A stretch of 64,000 bases of DNA, taken from assembly GCF_022815725.1 (NCBI RefSeq), contig NZ_JALGRF010000001.1, forward strand, positions 930,001-994,000, given 5' to 3'. This DNA comes from Streptomyces sp. APSN-46.1 (GTDB taxonomy: Bacteria > Actinomycetota > Actinomycetes > Streptomycetales > Streptomycetaceae). Below the pieces are notes generated by a model, which worked only from the letters and a program-made list of their open reading frames with translations, was not told the origin of the DNA and ran no database searches. Positions 48,330-56,983 of this stretch are shown here, one piece after another. Each line of letters starts with the position of its first letter. Within the stretch, counting starts at the first letter, position 1. Both the position numbers and the translations under genes were made by a program.

Positions 48330-48538
48330 TCGGGACCACGGTTCCGGGGTGTTGTGGTACCATCCTCGAACCGAAAGCCGACGACTCACCCGAGGCTCCG
48401 ACGGCCTCTTCTCGCAGGTCACGCCTGTACATCAGCCCATTACCGGCCCGGCGGTCGAACGGGCGTCGGAGCCAAAAGAACTCGGAACTTCGGAACTCTG
48501 GTAAGCGAACGTTCGCGTCGCCGAGACGCTGCGCGGCC

Positions 48539-49276
48539 TCAGACGCCTGGGGCGTGAGGGACATTGCCGTAATAGGCGTCCGGTCCGTGCTTACGGGTGA
48601 AGTGCCGCTCCAGCAGATGCTTCGGCGGTTCGGAGGCGTCCCCGAGGCGGGACCCCAGCGCCAGCGTGTGCAGCGCCATCTCCGCCACGGCCTCGCAGAC
48701 GATGGCGTTCTCCAGCGCGGCCTTCGCGGTGGCGCCCCAGGTGAAGGGGCCGTGCCGTGAGACGAGCGCTCCGGGGACCTCGTCGGCCCGGCGGGGGTCG
48801 CCGTCGAGCCGGGCAACGATCACCTGTCCGGTGTTGTACTCGTAGTCCTGCCCGCACTGCTCGGCGGTGAGGTCCTCCGTCACGGGGACGGGCCCGTTGA
48901 AGGTATCGGCGTGTGTCGTACCGAGCACGGGGATCGGGCGGCGTGCCTGGGCGAAGGCGACGGCGTGCGTCGAGTGCGTGTGGGTGACGCCGCCGATGGA
49001 GGGGAAGGCCCGGTAGAGGCACCGATGGGTTTCGGTGTCGGTGGACGGCCTGAGGTGGCCGTCGACGACCCGCCCGTCCTCCAGCGCCACCGCCACCAGG
49101 TCCTCCTCGGTGAGGTCGGCGTAGGAGACCCCGGACGGCTTGATGACGAAGACGCCGGCGTCTCGGTCCACTCCGCTGACGTTTCCCCAGGTGAGGGTGG
49201 CCAGACCGGCCTCCGGGATGCGCAGGTTGGCCGCGAGGACCTCGCGACGGAGGTCCTTGAGGATGGTCTCGCTCAC
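48539..49276 (-). CDS. araD: L-ribulose-5-phosphate 4-epimerase
   Basis: The last enzyme of the L-arabinose pathway, giving D-xylulose 5-phosphate; 245 aa, class II aldolase/epimerase fold. Zinc-site histidines are in THTHSTHAVAFAQ, and TLTWGNVSGVD is at the N-terminus. GTG 49276 is chosen because the family alignment begins at VSETILKDLRREVL; the frame is open further up without similarity. A promoter with an embedded LacI-type operator lies 150-180 bp upstream, identical in layout to that of the sugar importer at 56.7 kb. Confidence 0.92.
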   Translation of the reverse strand: MSETILKDLRREVLAANLRIPEAGLATLTWGNVSGVDRDAGVFVIKPSGVSYADLTEEDLVAVALEDGRVVDGHLRPSTDTETHRCLYRAFPSIGGVTHTHSTHAVAFAQARRPIPVLGTTHADTFNGPVPVTEDLTAEQCGQDYEYNTGQVIVARLDGDPRRADEVPGALVSRHGPFTWGATAKAALENAIVCEAVAEMALHTLALGSRLGDASEPPKHLLERHFTRKHGPDAYYGNVPHAPGV

Positions 49277-49425
49277 TACGCTCTCACCGTCTCTCCGACA
49301 TGCGCGGCGGTTTCTCCGGGGCCGGCGTCCGGCAGGCCCCGCAGTCGCGCATGAGTGGGCTGGACTGATCGGGGGCCGCACCAGGCACAGGCATCGCGGC
49401 TGCGCTACCGCAGCTGCCCTATCGA

Positions 49426-49455
49426 ATTGTGAGCGCTAACAAGCAGTAATCTCAA
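49426..49455 (-). promoter_or_regulatory. araD promoter with embedded operator (49427-49442)
   Basis: On the minus strand, TTGAGA (49455-49450), an 18-bp spacer and CACAAT (49431-49426). The operator TTGTTAGCGCTCACAA fills the end of the spacer and the -10. The same hexamers, spacing and operator occur at 56757-56786. Confidence 0.7.
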
Positions 49456-49602
49456 GAGGTACGAAAAGATTCCTGCCCACAACATGCAATCAACGCTGCA
49501 TAATGTGAACGCCAACATCCATACCTGGTCGACCAATCTCCCGGTCGGTCCGAGATGTGTGCGGGCCGCGGCTGGTTCGGTACCTTGAGGGAAGGCCGCT
49601 CG

Positions 49603-50679
49603 ATGAGGAAAGGAAGAGAGTTGACCCAGCTCCCAGACGTCTCGCGAGCGCCCACGATGACGGACGTCGCGCGCGTCGCCGGCGTGTCCCATCAGACCGT
49701 TTCACGGGTGCTCAGCGACCACCCGAACGTCAGCGCCAAGACCCGGGCCGCCGTGACACAGGTCATCGAGCAGCTGGGGTACCGCCGCAACTCGGCGGCC
49801 CGGGCCCTGGCCACTCGCCGGACCCACACGCTGGGCGTCATCGCGGTGAACACCACTCTGCACGGGCCCGCCAGCACCGTGGCGGGAGTTCAAGAGGCGG
49901 CTCGGGACCGCGGCTATCTGACGTCCGCCGTCACGCTTCGGACCGCCACGCAGACAGCCCTCGCCGAGGCCATGCAGCACCTCGCCGGGTGGGGCGTTGA
50001 GGGGATCGTCGCCGTCACTCCCCAACGCGCCGCGGTGAGGGCCCTGGCGGCATTGGAAGCACCGTGCCCGGTGGTCACCGTGGAAGGCGGCCACACCCTC
50101 GACCTGCCAGGGGTGTCGCTGGACCAGAACCTCGGCGCTCGCATGATCACGGAACATCTCCTCGCCTCGGGCCACTCCACCGTGTGGCATGTCGCAGGCC
50201 CTCCCGACTGGCTCGAGAGCGAGGCCCGCACGCAGGGGTGGGAGGAGGCGCTACGAGATGCCGGCGCCGAGGTGCCACCCCTGCTGCGCGGCGACTGGAG
50301 TCCACTCTCGGGATACCAGGCCGGCCAGCAGCTCGCGGGCCGGGTCCGGGCGTCACGAGAACGGGGAGCGGGCCTCACCGCGGTGTTCGTCGCCAACGAC
50401 CAGATGGCCCTCGGTGTCCTGCGGGCCTTGCGGGAAGCGGGCCTGCGCACGCCGGAGGACGTGGCGGTCGCCGGCTTCGACGACATCCCCGAGGCCGAGT
50501 TCTTCCCACCCCCGCTGACGACGATCCGTCAGGACTTCGCCTCGATCGGCCGCGACAGCATCGGGCTGCTCCTGGACCACATCGAAGGCCGGACCGACGA
50601 GTCGACGCACCTGGTGGTGGCGCCCGAGCTCATCGTGCGCGCCAGTACGGCCCGCAGGAGCGCTCCCCCCGGCGCATGA
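49603..50679 (+). CDS. LacI-family regulator, probable L-arabinose repressor
   Basis: A 358-aa regulator. Its helix-turn-helix is at about residues 18-40 (MTDVARVAGVSHQTVSRVLS), followed by a ligand domain ending VAGFDDIPEAEFFPPPLTTI. ATG 49603 has GAGGGAAGG upstream; TTG 49621 also has a ribosome site. It is divergent from araD and convergent with galM. Repeated TGTkAGCGCTAACA operators before araD, the importer, araB and the GH62 gene make this the likely arabinose repressor. It is LacI-type, unlike the GntR-type AraR of Bacillus or AraC of enterics. Confidence 0.85.
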   Translation: MRKGRELTQLPDVSRAPTMTDVARVAGVSHQTVSRVLSDHPNVSAKTRAAVTQVIEQLGYRRNSAARALATRRTHTLGVIAVNTTLHGPASTVAGVQEAARDRGYLTSAVTLRTATQTALAEAMQHLAGWGVEGIVAVTPQRAAVRALAALEAPCPVVTVEGGHTLDLPGVSLDQNLGARMITEHLLASGHSTVWHVAGPPDWLESEARTQGWEEALRDAGAEVPPLLRGDWSPLSGYQAGQQLAGRVRASRERGAGLTAVFVANDQMALGVLRALREAGLRTPEDVAVAGFDDIPEAEFFPPPLTTIRQDFASIGRDSIGLLLDHIEGRTDESTHLVVAPELIVRASTARRSAPPGA

Positions 50680-50717
50680 CCCCCACCCACCCAGGGATGA
50701 CCCCCTCGCCGCCCCTC

Positions 50718-51842
50718 TCAGGCAGCGACCGTGGTGAAACTGTGGATCGTGGTCGACCGGTACAGCTCACCCGGGCGCAGGAGGACCGTCGGATAGTCGG
50801 GGCGGTTCGGGGAGTCCGGGAAGTGCTGGGTTTCCAGCGCGACCCCCGCGTAGGCACGGTACGGCCTGCCTCCCTTGCCCGTGATGTCACCGGTCAGGCC
50901 TTGGGCGGTGTAGACCTGGATGCCCGGTTCCGTGGTGCGCACCTCCATGCGGCGGCCGGATGCCGGGGCGTACAACACGGCGGCCTTCCGAGGACGGGCT
51001 CGCCGGGCGCCGTCGAGGACCCAATTGTGGTCGAAGCCGCCGCCGGCGAGGGCCAGTTGCGCATCCGTATGGGTCAGGACGTCGGAGAGCCGCCGGTGCC
51101 GGCGAAGGTCGAACGGCGTGCCGCTGACCGAGCGGTGAGGGCCGTCGGGGATCAGCTCGGCGTCGACGGGGGTGTAGAGGGGGGCCTCCACCTGGAGGTG
51201 GTGGGACAGGACGTTCCCGCGCCCCTCTCCTTCGAGGTTCCAGTAGGCGTGGTTGGTGAGGTTGACGATCGTCGGCGCGTCGGCGACCGCCTGGTACGAC
51301 AGGGTCAGGTTGTCAGCCCGGTCCAGCGTGTAGGTGACGCGGACGTTGAGGGCACCGGGGAATCCCTGGTCGCCGTCGGGGCTGTGCAGGAACAGGCGGA
51401 CACCGGTGCGGTGCGCGGAGTGGAAGGGTTCGCACCGCCACACGCGCTGGTCGAACCCGTCGGGACCGCCGTGCAGCGTGTGCCCGTTCTCCTGGGTGGC
51501 GAGCCGGTGGGTGACGCCGTCGACGACGAGCCGGCCGCGCGCGATGCGGTTGGCGTAACGGCCCACCGTCGCACCGAAGTAGCGTGCGGAGCCCTCGCAG
51601 GCGCCGAGGTCGCGGGCGGCGAGCACCACATCGGCAGTGTGGCCCCAGCGGTCCGGCAGGGTCAGGGAATGGAGGCGGGCGCCGCGCGTGTGGACCTCCG
51701 CGCGAGCCCGGCCGGGGAAGCCGAACCGCCACCGCTCCCCCGCTCCTTCATCGGCCATGCGCAGGGGACGGCCGGTCCGCGGACAGGCGGCAGTCTGCCT
51801 GGGCTCAGCGGCCCGGTCGGTAGATTCGCATACGTGTTCCAT
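50718..51842 (-). CDS. galM: Aldose 1-epimerase (mutarotase)
   Basis: An enzyme that interconverts sugar anomers; 374 aa. Active-site regions are NLTNHAYWNLEG (His) and GVALETQHFPDSPN (Glu). Its N-terminus is about 25 residues longer than usual if ATG 51842 (preceded by AGGGAA) is used; ATG 51758 is an alternative. It is the last gene of the importer operon, 107 bp after the second permease. A mutarotase behind a furanose importer would help bring arabinose into the form used by AraA. Confidence 0.88.
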   Translation of the reverse strand: MEHVCESTDRAAEPRQTAACPRTGRPLRMADEGAGERWRFGFPGRARAEVHTRGARLHSLTLPDRWGHTADVVLAARDLGACEGSARYFGATVGRYANRIARGRLVVDGVTHRLATQENGHTLHGGPDGFDQRVWRCEPFHSAHRTGVRLFLHSPDGDQGFPGALNVRVTYTLDRADNLTLSYQAVADAPTIVNLTNHAYWNLEGEGRGNVLSHHLQVEAPLYTPVDAELIPDGPHRSVSGTPFDLRRHRRLSDVLTHTDAQLALAGGGFDHNWVLDGARRARPRKAAVLYAPASGRRMEVRTTEPGIQVYTAQGLTGDITGKGGRPYRAYAGVALETQHFPDSPNRPDYPTVLLRPGELYRSTTIHSFTTVAA

Positions 51843-51949
51843 GGCGGTGTTCCCTGGAAGTCGGTCCATCGGAGGGCGTGCCGGGAAGCGAGCTGTGATC
51901 GCGGCACTCGAATGCGGTGGCACGGGCTGATGGGCAGAAGAGCCGGGAG

Positions 51950-52972
51950 TCAGGCGGCGGTAGGGCGGCGTCCACTCATCAGCCGTTGCAGCACGATGAA
52001 CACGAGCAGCAGGGCGCCGATGACGATCCGGGTCCACCAGGAGCTGAGCGTGCCCTGGAAGTTGACGACCGTCTGGATCATGCCGAGGACGAGCACGCCG
52101 AGGGCGGTGCCCAGGACGAAGCCGGAACCTCCGGTCAGCAGCGTGCCGCCGATCACGGTGGCGGCGATCGCGTCGAGTTCCATGCCCATGGCGTGGAGGG
52201 CGTAGCCGGAGAGCATGTAGAAGGTCAGCAGCAGGCCGCCGAGTGCGGAGCACAGGCCGCTGACGGCGTATACGGCGATCTTGGTGGAGCCCGCCGGAAG
52301 ACCCATCAGGCGTGCGGAGGACTCGTTGCCGCCCAGCGCGTACACGTTGCGGCCGAAGCGCGTGTGGTGCAGGACGACGAAGGCGATCACCAGCACGGCC
52401 AGGGCGATGACCACCGGGATCGAGACGAACAGTCCTCCCGGGCCGTACAGCCGGGCCTGCGCGATTCCGGCCGTGGTGGGGTCGCTGATCGTGATGGATT
52501 CGGTGCTGATCGTGTAGCAGAGCCCGCGGGCGAGGAACATGCCGGCCAGGGTGACGATGAACGGCTGGATCTCGAAGGTGTGGATGATCCAGCCCATGAG
52601 CGTCCCGCTCGCGGCGCCGACGAGCAGGACCAGCGGAATGACGGTGGCCAGGGGCCAGCCGTGCGACTCGACCAGCCAGGCGGTGAGCATGGTCGACAGG
52701 GCCACCATGGAGCCGACGGACAGATCGATGCCGCCGGTGAGGATGACGAAGGTTGCCCCGACCGCGACGACCAGGAGGAATCCGTTGTCGATCAGCAGGT
52801 TCAGCACGACTTGCGCCGAGAGGAAGCCCTCGTAGCGCACCGATCCGACGCTGAACATGACGACCAGCAGGACGGCCGTGACGATCAGTGGGATACGGGT
52901 GCGGGTGCGCGGGGACACGGCCGCGAAGGGGCGGGTGAGTTGCGCGGCGGCGCTCGCGATGCCGGTACTCAT
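51950..52972 (-). CDS. yjfF: Sugar ABC transporter permease (YjfF-like)
   Basis: A 340-aa CUT2-class permease. The family region VILTGGIDLSVGSMVALST lies near residue 78, and about nine to ten hydrophobic spans are visible. ATG 52972 overlaps the previous permease stop by four bases. The order receptor, ATPase, permease, permease equals that of ytfQ-ytfR-ytfT-yjfF in Escherichia coli, an importer of galactofuranose. In this arabinose block, arabinofuranose is the likely ligand. Confidence 0.85.
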   Translation of the reverse strand: MSTGIASAAAQLTRPFAAVSPRTRTRIPLIVTAVLLVVMFSVGSVRYEGFLSAQVVLNLLIDNGFLLVVAVGATFVILTGGIDLSVGSMVALSTMLTAWLVESHGWPLATVIPLVLLVGAASGTLMGWIIHTFEIQPFIVTLAGMFLARGLCYTISTESITISDPTTAGIAQARLYGPGGLFVSIPVVIALAVLVIAFVVLHHTRFGRNVYALGGNESSARLMGLPAGSTKIAVYAVSGLCSALGGLLLTFYMLSGYALHAMGMELDAIAATVIGGTLLTGGSGFVLGTALGVLVLGMIQTVVNFQGTLSSWWTRIVIGALLLVFIVLQRLMSGRRPTAA

Positions 52973-54078
52973 GCGCGTACCTCCTGCTGCTGCGGGGCGG
53001 CGCCCGCCGTGGTGTGGGATCGGGGAGCGGTTGTCCCGCGGCGGTGCAGGACCTTGGCCCGGAAGACCGGGGACTGCACGAGGCAGACGACGATGACGAC
53101 GAAGGCCTTGAAGACGAGGGTGGTCTCGGGTGGGACGCCGAGGGTGTAGACGGTGGTGGACAGGGTCTGGATGATCAGGGCGCCCAGGACGGTGCCGCCG
53201 AGGGAGAAGCGTCCTCCGGTCAGGGCGGTGCCGCCGACGACGACGGCGAGGATCGCGTCGAGTTCGATCCACAGGCCGGCGTTGTTGCCGTCGGCGCTGG
53301 AGACGTTGGAGCTGATCATCAGCCCGGCGACGGCGGCGCACAGCGCGCTGAAGACGTAGACCAGGGCGAGCAGACCGCCGGCGCGGATGCCGACCAGGCG
53401 GCTGGCGGCGGGGTTGCCGCCTACGGACTCGATCAGCATGCCGAGTGCGCTGCGACGGGTGATGAAGGCGGTGAGCGCGACGAGGGCGGTTGCCAGGAGG
53501 ACGGCGAACGGGAAGGTCAGCCAGTAGCCGCCTCCGATCATCTTGTAGGGGCCGCTGGTCACCGTGATGATCTGGCCGTCGGTGATCAGCTGGGCGACGC
53601 CGCGGCCCGCGACCATGAGGATCAAGGTGGCCACGATGGGCTGCACCCCCAGCCCGGACACCAGGAAGCCGTTGGCGAGGCCCAGCACGAGGGCGACGCC
53701 GAGCGCGAGGGCGACGGCCGTGAGCATGGTGGCGACGCTGCCGGGATGTGCGGCGGTGGAGATGTGTCCACAGGCGAGGGCACCGGCGATGGCGACGGTG
53801 GAACCCACCGAGAGGTCGATGCCGCGGGTGGCGATGAGGAGGGTCATGCCGAGCGCCACCAGGGTGAGGGGCGCGCCGAACTGGAGGATGTCGATGAGGC
53901 TGCCGTAGAGGTGGCCGTCGCGTACCCGGACGGAGAAGAAGTCGTGGTGGAACGCGAGGTTGCCGAGGAGCAGGGCGAGCAGGATGAGCGTTGGCCACAG
54001 CAGGCGGTGGCCGGCCAGTCGTCTCCCGATCCTCCCGATTCCGCCGACCGCCTTGGACTTGGCAGGCTGGGGGGTCAT
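52969..54078 (-). CDS. ytfT: Sugar ABC transporter permease (YtfT-like)
   Basis: A 369-aa CUT2-class permease with family region LIATRGIDLSVGSTVAIAGA. About ten hydrophobic spans are visible after a basic N-terminus. The start overlaps the ATPase stop (ATGA) and the end overlaps the next permease. Two non-identical permeases in a row indicate a heterodimeric channel, as in the Ytf system. Confidence 0.86.
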   Translation of the reverse strand: MTPQPAKSKAVGGIGRIGRRLAGHRLLWPTLILLALLLGNLAFHHDFFSVRVRDGHLYGSLIDILQFGAPLTLVALGMTLLIATRGIDLSVGSTVAIAGALACGHISTAAHPGSVATMLTAVALALGVALVLGLANGFLVSGLGVQPIVATLILMVAGRGVAQLITDGQIITVTSGPYKMIGGGYWLTFPFAVLLATALVALTAFITRRSALGMLIESVGGNPAASRLVGIRAGGLLALVYVFSALCAAVAGLMISSNVSSADGNNAGLWIELDAILAVVVGGTALTGGRFSLGGTVLGALIIQTLSTTVYTLGVPPETTLVFKAFVVIVVCLVQSPVFRAKVLHRRGTTAPRSHTTAGAAPQQQEVRA

Positions 54079-55610
54079 GAGTCCGCTCCGGTGGCGATGG
54101 TCGTGAGGATGCGTTCGGGCGTGACGGTGTCGTCGTTCTTGAGGGTGGCCACCATGCGGTGGTCGCGGAGCACGGCGATGTGGTGGCTCAGGCGCAGGAC
54201 CTCTTCGAGTTCCGCCGAGATGAACAGAACGGCGGTGCCTTCGCTCGCCAGGCGGGCCACGAGTTTCTGGATCTCCGCCTTGGCCCCGATGTCGATGCCC
54301 CGGGTGGGTTCGTCGAGGATCAGGAGCCGGGGTGCGGTCAGCAGCCAGCGCGCGAGGAGGACTTTCTGCTGGTTGCCTCCGCTGAGGTGGCGTACCTGCG
54401 CTTCGGGGTCGGCGGGGCGGATGTCCAGGGCTTCGATCCAGTGCCGTGCCAGTTCGTCCTGTTTCGCACGGGCCAGCGGCCTGGTCCAGCCGCGGGCGGC
54501 CTGCAGAGCGAGGATGATGTTCTCGCGGACCGTGAGCTCGCCCACCAGTCCCTCGGACTTGCGGTTCTCGGAGCAGAACGCGATGCCCCGGGCGATGGCG
54601 TGGCGGGGGGTGCGCAGGAGTACCTTCTTGCCCTCGATGCTCACTTCTCCGGCGTCCGCGCTGTCCGCGCCGAACAGGAGGCGCGCCACCTCGGTGCGGC
54701 CCGAGCCCAGGAGGCCGGCCAGTCCGATGACCTCGCCGGCATGGATGTCGAGGTCGTACGGTTCGATCGAGCCCGTGCGGGTCAGTTGTCGCGCCCGGAG
54801 GAACGGCTCGCCGGCCTCCCGTTCGGCCGCTTCCTCGTGGGCACGGTCGGACAGCTGGTCGAGGGCGGCCAGTTCTCCGCCGATCATGCGCTGTACCAGC
54901 GTCACCGGAGTGAGTTCGCCGATGGGGTACTCGCCTTCCAGGTGGCCGTTGCGCAGGATGGTGACGCGGTCGCAGAGATCGAATACCTGGTCGAGGAAAT
55001 GCGTGACGAACAGGATGGCCACACCGAGGTCCCGCAGGCGCCGCACCAGGGTGAAGAGCTGGGCCACCTCCTCGCGATCCAGGCTGGAGGTGGGTTCGTC
55101 CAGCACGAGCACCTTCGCCGAGACGTCCACCGCCCGGACGATGGCGACCAGTTGCTGCACCGCCAGGGACTGCGAACCGAGCAGACCGGTGACGTCCAGG
55201 TCGAGGTCCAGTTCCGTCAACAGCTCTGCCGCCCGCTGCCGCATCGCGGACCAGTGGATGAGACCGAACCGGCGCGGTTCGCGCCCGATGAGGATGTTCT
55301 CGGCGACCGAGATGTTCGGGCAGAGGTTGACCTCCTGGTAGACGGTGCTGATTCCGGCCCGCTGCGCCTGGAGGGGGTCCGCGAACGCGTGGGGCCGGCC
55401 GTCGACGAGGATGGTGCCGCCGTCGGCGGGGTGAACACCGGTGAGCACCTTGATCAAGGTGGACTTCCCGGCGCCGTTCTCGCCCATCAGGGCGTGCACC
55501 TCACCGGGGAAGAGCCGCAGGGCGACTCCGTCGAGGGCGAGCACGCCCGGGAACTGCTTGCGGATGTCCTGGGCTTCCAGGACCGGCCGCGGGGTGGACG
55601 GGGATGCCAT
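54075..55610 (-). CDS. ytfR: Sugar ABC transporter ATPase (YtfR-like)
   Basis: A 511-aa protein with two ABC domains. Domain 1: GENGAGKST, LVLDEPTSSLD, with a weak signature (QSLAVQQLVAI). Domain 2: degenerate Walker A GLLGSGRTE, canonical LSGGNQQKVLLARW, and LLILDEPTRGID. ATG 55610 follows AGGAGGG by 3-4 bp. It powers the two adjacent permeases. Confidence 0.9.
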   Translation of the reverse strand: MASPSTPRPVLEAQDIRKQFPGVLALDGVALRLFPGEVHALMGENGAGKSTLIKVLTGVHPADGGTILVDGRPHAFADPLQAQRAGISTVYQEVNLCPNISVAENILIGREPRRFGLIHWSAMRQRAAELLTELDLDLDVTGLLGSQSLAVQQLVAIVRAVDVSAKVLVLDEPTSSLDREEVAQLFTLVRRLRDLGVAILFVTHFLDQVFDLCDRVTILRNGHLEGEYPIGELTPVTLVQRMIGGELAALDQLSDRAHEEAAEREAGEPFLRARQLTRTGSIEPYDLDIHAGEVIGLAGLLGSGRTEVARLLFGADSADAGEVSIEGKKVLLRTPRHAIARGIAFCSENRKSEGLVGELTVRENIILALQAARGWTRPLARAKQDELARHWIEALDIRPADPEAQVRHLSGGNQQKVLLARWLLTAPRLLILDEPTRGIDIGAKAEIQKLVARLASEGTAVLFISAELEEVLRLSHHIAVLRDHRMVATLKNDDTVTPERILTTIATGADS

Positions 55611-55713
55611 CCGCCCTCCTCTCATGGGTGGGGTGGTGGAGCGGGCTCCGGACGGTGAAGGAGGCACCTGGGCCGTCTCTGCCGGGCCTCCTCCCGCACC
55701 GGAACCTGCTGTT

Positions 55714-56712
55714 TCAGTAGTTCCGGGACGGCAGCGCGGCCGCGGCCTTGTCCTGCGGGAAGACACCCTCCTGGGTCTCGACACGAGTTGGCACGTTCTC
55801 CCCTGCCGCGACCTTCTTGGTCAGCTCCATCAGCTGGTCACCGAGCAGCGGGTTGCACTCCACCACGACGTTGATCTTGCCCTCGGTCATCGCGACGAAG
55901 GCGTCCTTGATTCCGTCCACCGAGATCACCTTGATGTCCGTCCCGGGCTTCTTGCCGGACTCCTCGATGGCCTGGATGGCGCCGAGGGCCATGTCGTCGT
56001 TGTGGGCGTAGAGGACGTCGATGTCCTTCTGCGACTTCAGGAACGCCTGCATGACTTCCTTGCCCTTGGCGCGGGTGAAGTCGCCCGACTGCGAGGCAAC
56101 GATCTTGAACTTGCCGTCGGTACGGATGACGTCGGCGAAGCCGGCCTTGCGGTCGTTGGCGGGTGCGGAGCCCGTGGTGCCCTGGAGCTCGACGATGTTG
56201 ACCGGGCCCTGCTCGTTCGCGTACGCGCTGGTCAGCCACTCGCCCGCGGACTTGCCCTCCTTGACGAAGTCCGAGCCCAGGAAGGTCTTGTAGAGGGAGG
56301 TGTCCTTGGCGTCCACGGCGCGGTCGGTGAGGATGACCGGGATGCCCGCGTCCTTGGCCTCCTTCAGCACCGTGTCCCAGCCGGACTCCACGACCGGCGA
56401 GAAGGCGATGACGTCGACCTTCTGCTGGATGAAGTTGCGGATCGCCTTGATCTGGTTCTCCTGCTTCTGCTGCGCGTCGGAGAACTTGAGGGTGATCCCG
56501 GCCTTCTTCGCCGCCTCCTGGACGGACTTGGTGTTGGCGGTACGCCAACCGCTCTCGGCGCCGACCTGGGCGAAGCCGAGGGTGATCGTGCCGTCGGAGC
56601 CCTTCGTGGCTCCCGAGGAGGAGCCGGAGGCGGGGCCCTCGGTCGAGCAGGCGGTCAACGCCGAGGAGGCGAGAAGGGCGGCGGTGAGGACGAGAGCTGC
56701 TCTGCGAGCCAT
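55714..56712 (-). CDS. ytfQ: Sugar-binding lipoprotein (YtfQ-like), probable arabinose receptor
   Basis: A 332-aa receptor with a lipoprotein signal (lipobox LTAC, Cys22) and a Peripla_BP_4 fold beginning TITLGFAQVGAESGWR, a typical YtfQ opening. KAIRNFIQQKVDVIAFSPVV and AHNDDMALGAIQAIEESG are conserved ligand and hinge segments. It is first in the operon receptor-ATPase-permease-permease-galM. Its promoter (minus strand, 56757-56786) carries the arabinose-type operator. Galactofuranose is the E. coli ligand; L-arabinose is inferred here from araBA and araD. Confidence 0.88.
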   Translation of the reverse strand: MARRAALVLTAALLASSALTACSTEGPASGSSSGATKGSDGTITLGFAQVGAESGWRTANTKSVQEAAKKAGITLKFSDAQQKQENQIKAIRNFIQQKVDVIAFSPVVESGWDTVLKEAKDAGIPVILTDRAVDAKDTSLYKTFLGSDFVKEGKSAGEWLTSAYANEQGPVNIVELQGTTGSAPANDRKAGFADVIRTDGKFKIVASQSGDFTRAKGKEVMQAFLKSQKDIDVLYAHNDDMALGAIQAIEESGKKPGTDIKVISVDGIKDAFVAMTEGKINVVVECNPLLGDQLMELTKKVAAGENVPTRVETQEGVFPQDKAAAALPSRNY

Positions 56713-56756
56713 GTCGAGTGTCCTTTCAGGGTGTACGGAAGAGGCGGCGCTGTCGC

Positions 56757-56786
56757 ATTGTGAGCGCTAACAAGCCACGTTCTCAA
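56757..56786 (-). promoter_or_regulatory. Importer promoter with embedded operator (56758-56773)
   Basis: On the minus strand, TTGAGA (56786-56781), an 18-bp spacer and CACAAT (56762-56757), with TTGTTAGCGCTCACAA inside. This is the same module as that before araD. Confidence 0.7.
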
Positions 56787-56845
56787 CCCCCTTGCGAGCG
56801 TTACCTGTTCGTTACCGCGTCGGGTGCGGTGCCCACGCAGACCTC

Positions 56846-56875
56846 TTGCCTATCGACATTGTTAGCGCTCACACT
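56846..56875 (+). promoter_or_regulatory. araB promoter with embedded operator (56859-56873)
   Basis: TTGCCT (56846-56851), an 18-bp spacer and CACACT (56870-56875), with TTGTTAGCGCTCACA placed as in the two minus-strand modules. This is the divergent partner of the importer promoter. Confidence 0.65.
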
Positions 56876-56983
56876 ACGTGGGACCACCCCGGCCGACCGC
56901 CAGGATCGCGGGCGGCAACTCCGCCTGCCGGGGCTGCCTGCCGGGCCGCCTGCCGCCCCACGGCTCCTTCGAAAGGCACGCTG

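Noticed and set aside
50064..52205. A 713-codon frame on the plus strand over galM and the permease
   Set aside because: It is antisense to two well-recognised genes and has no domain.
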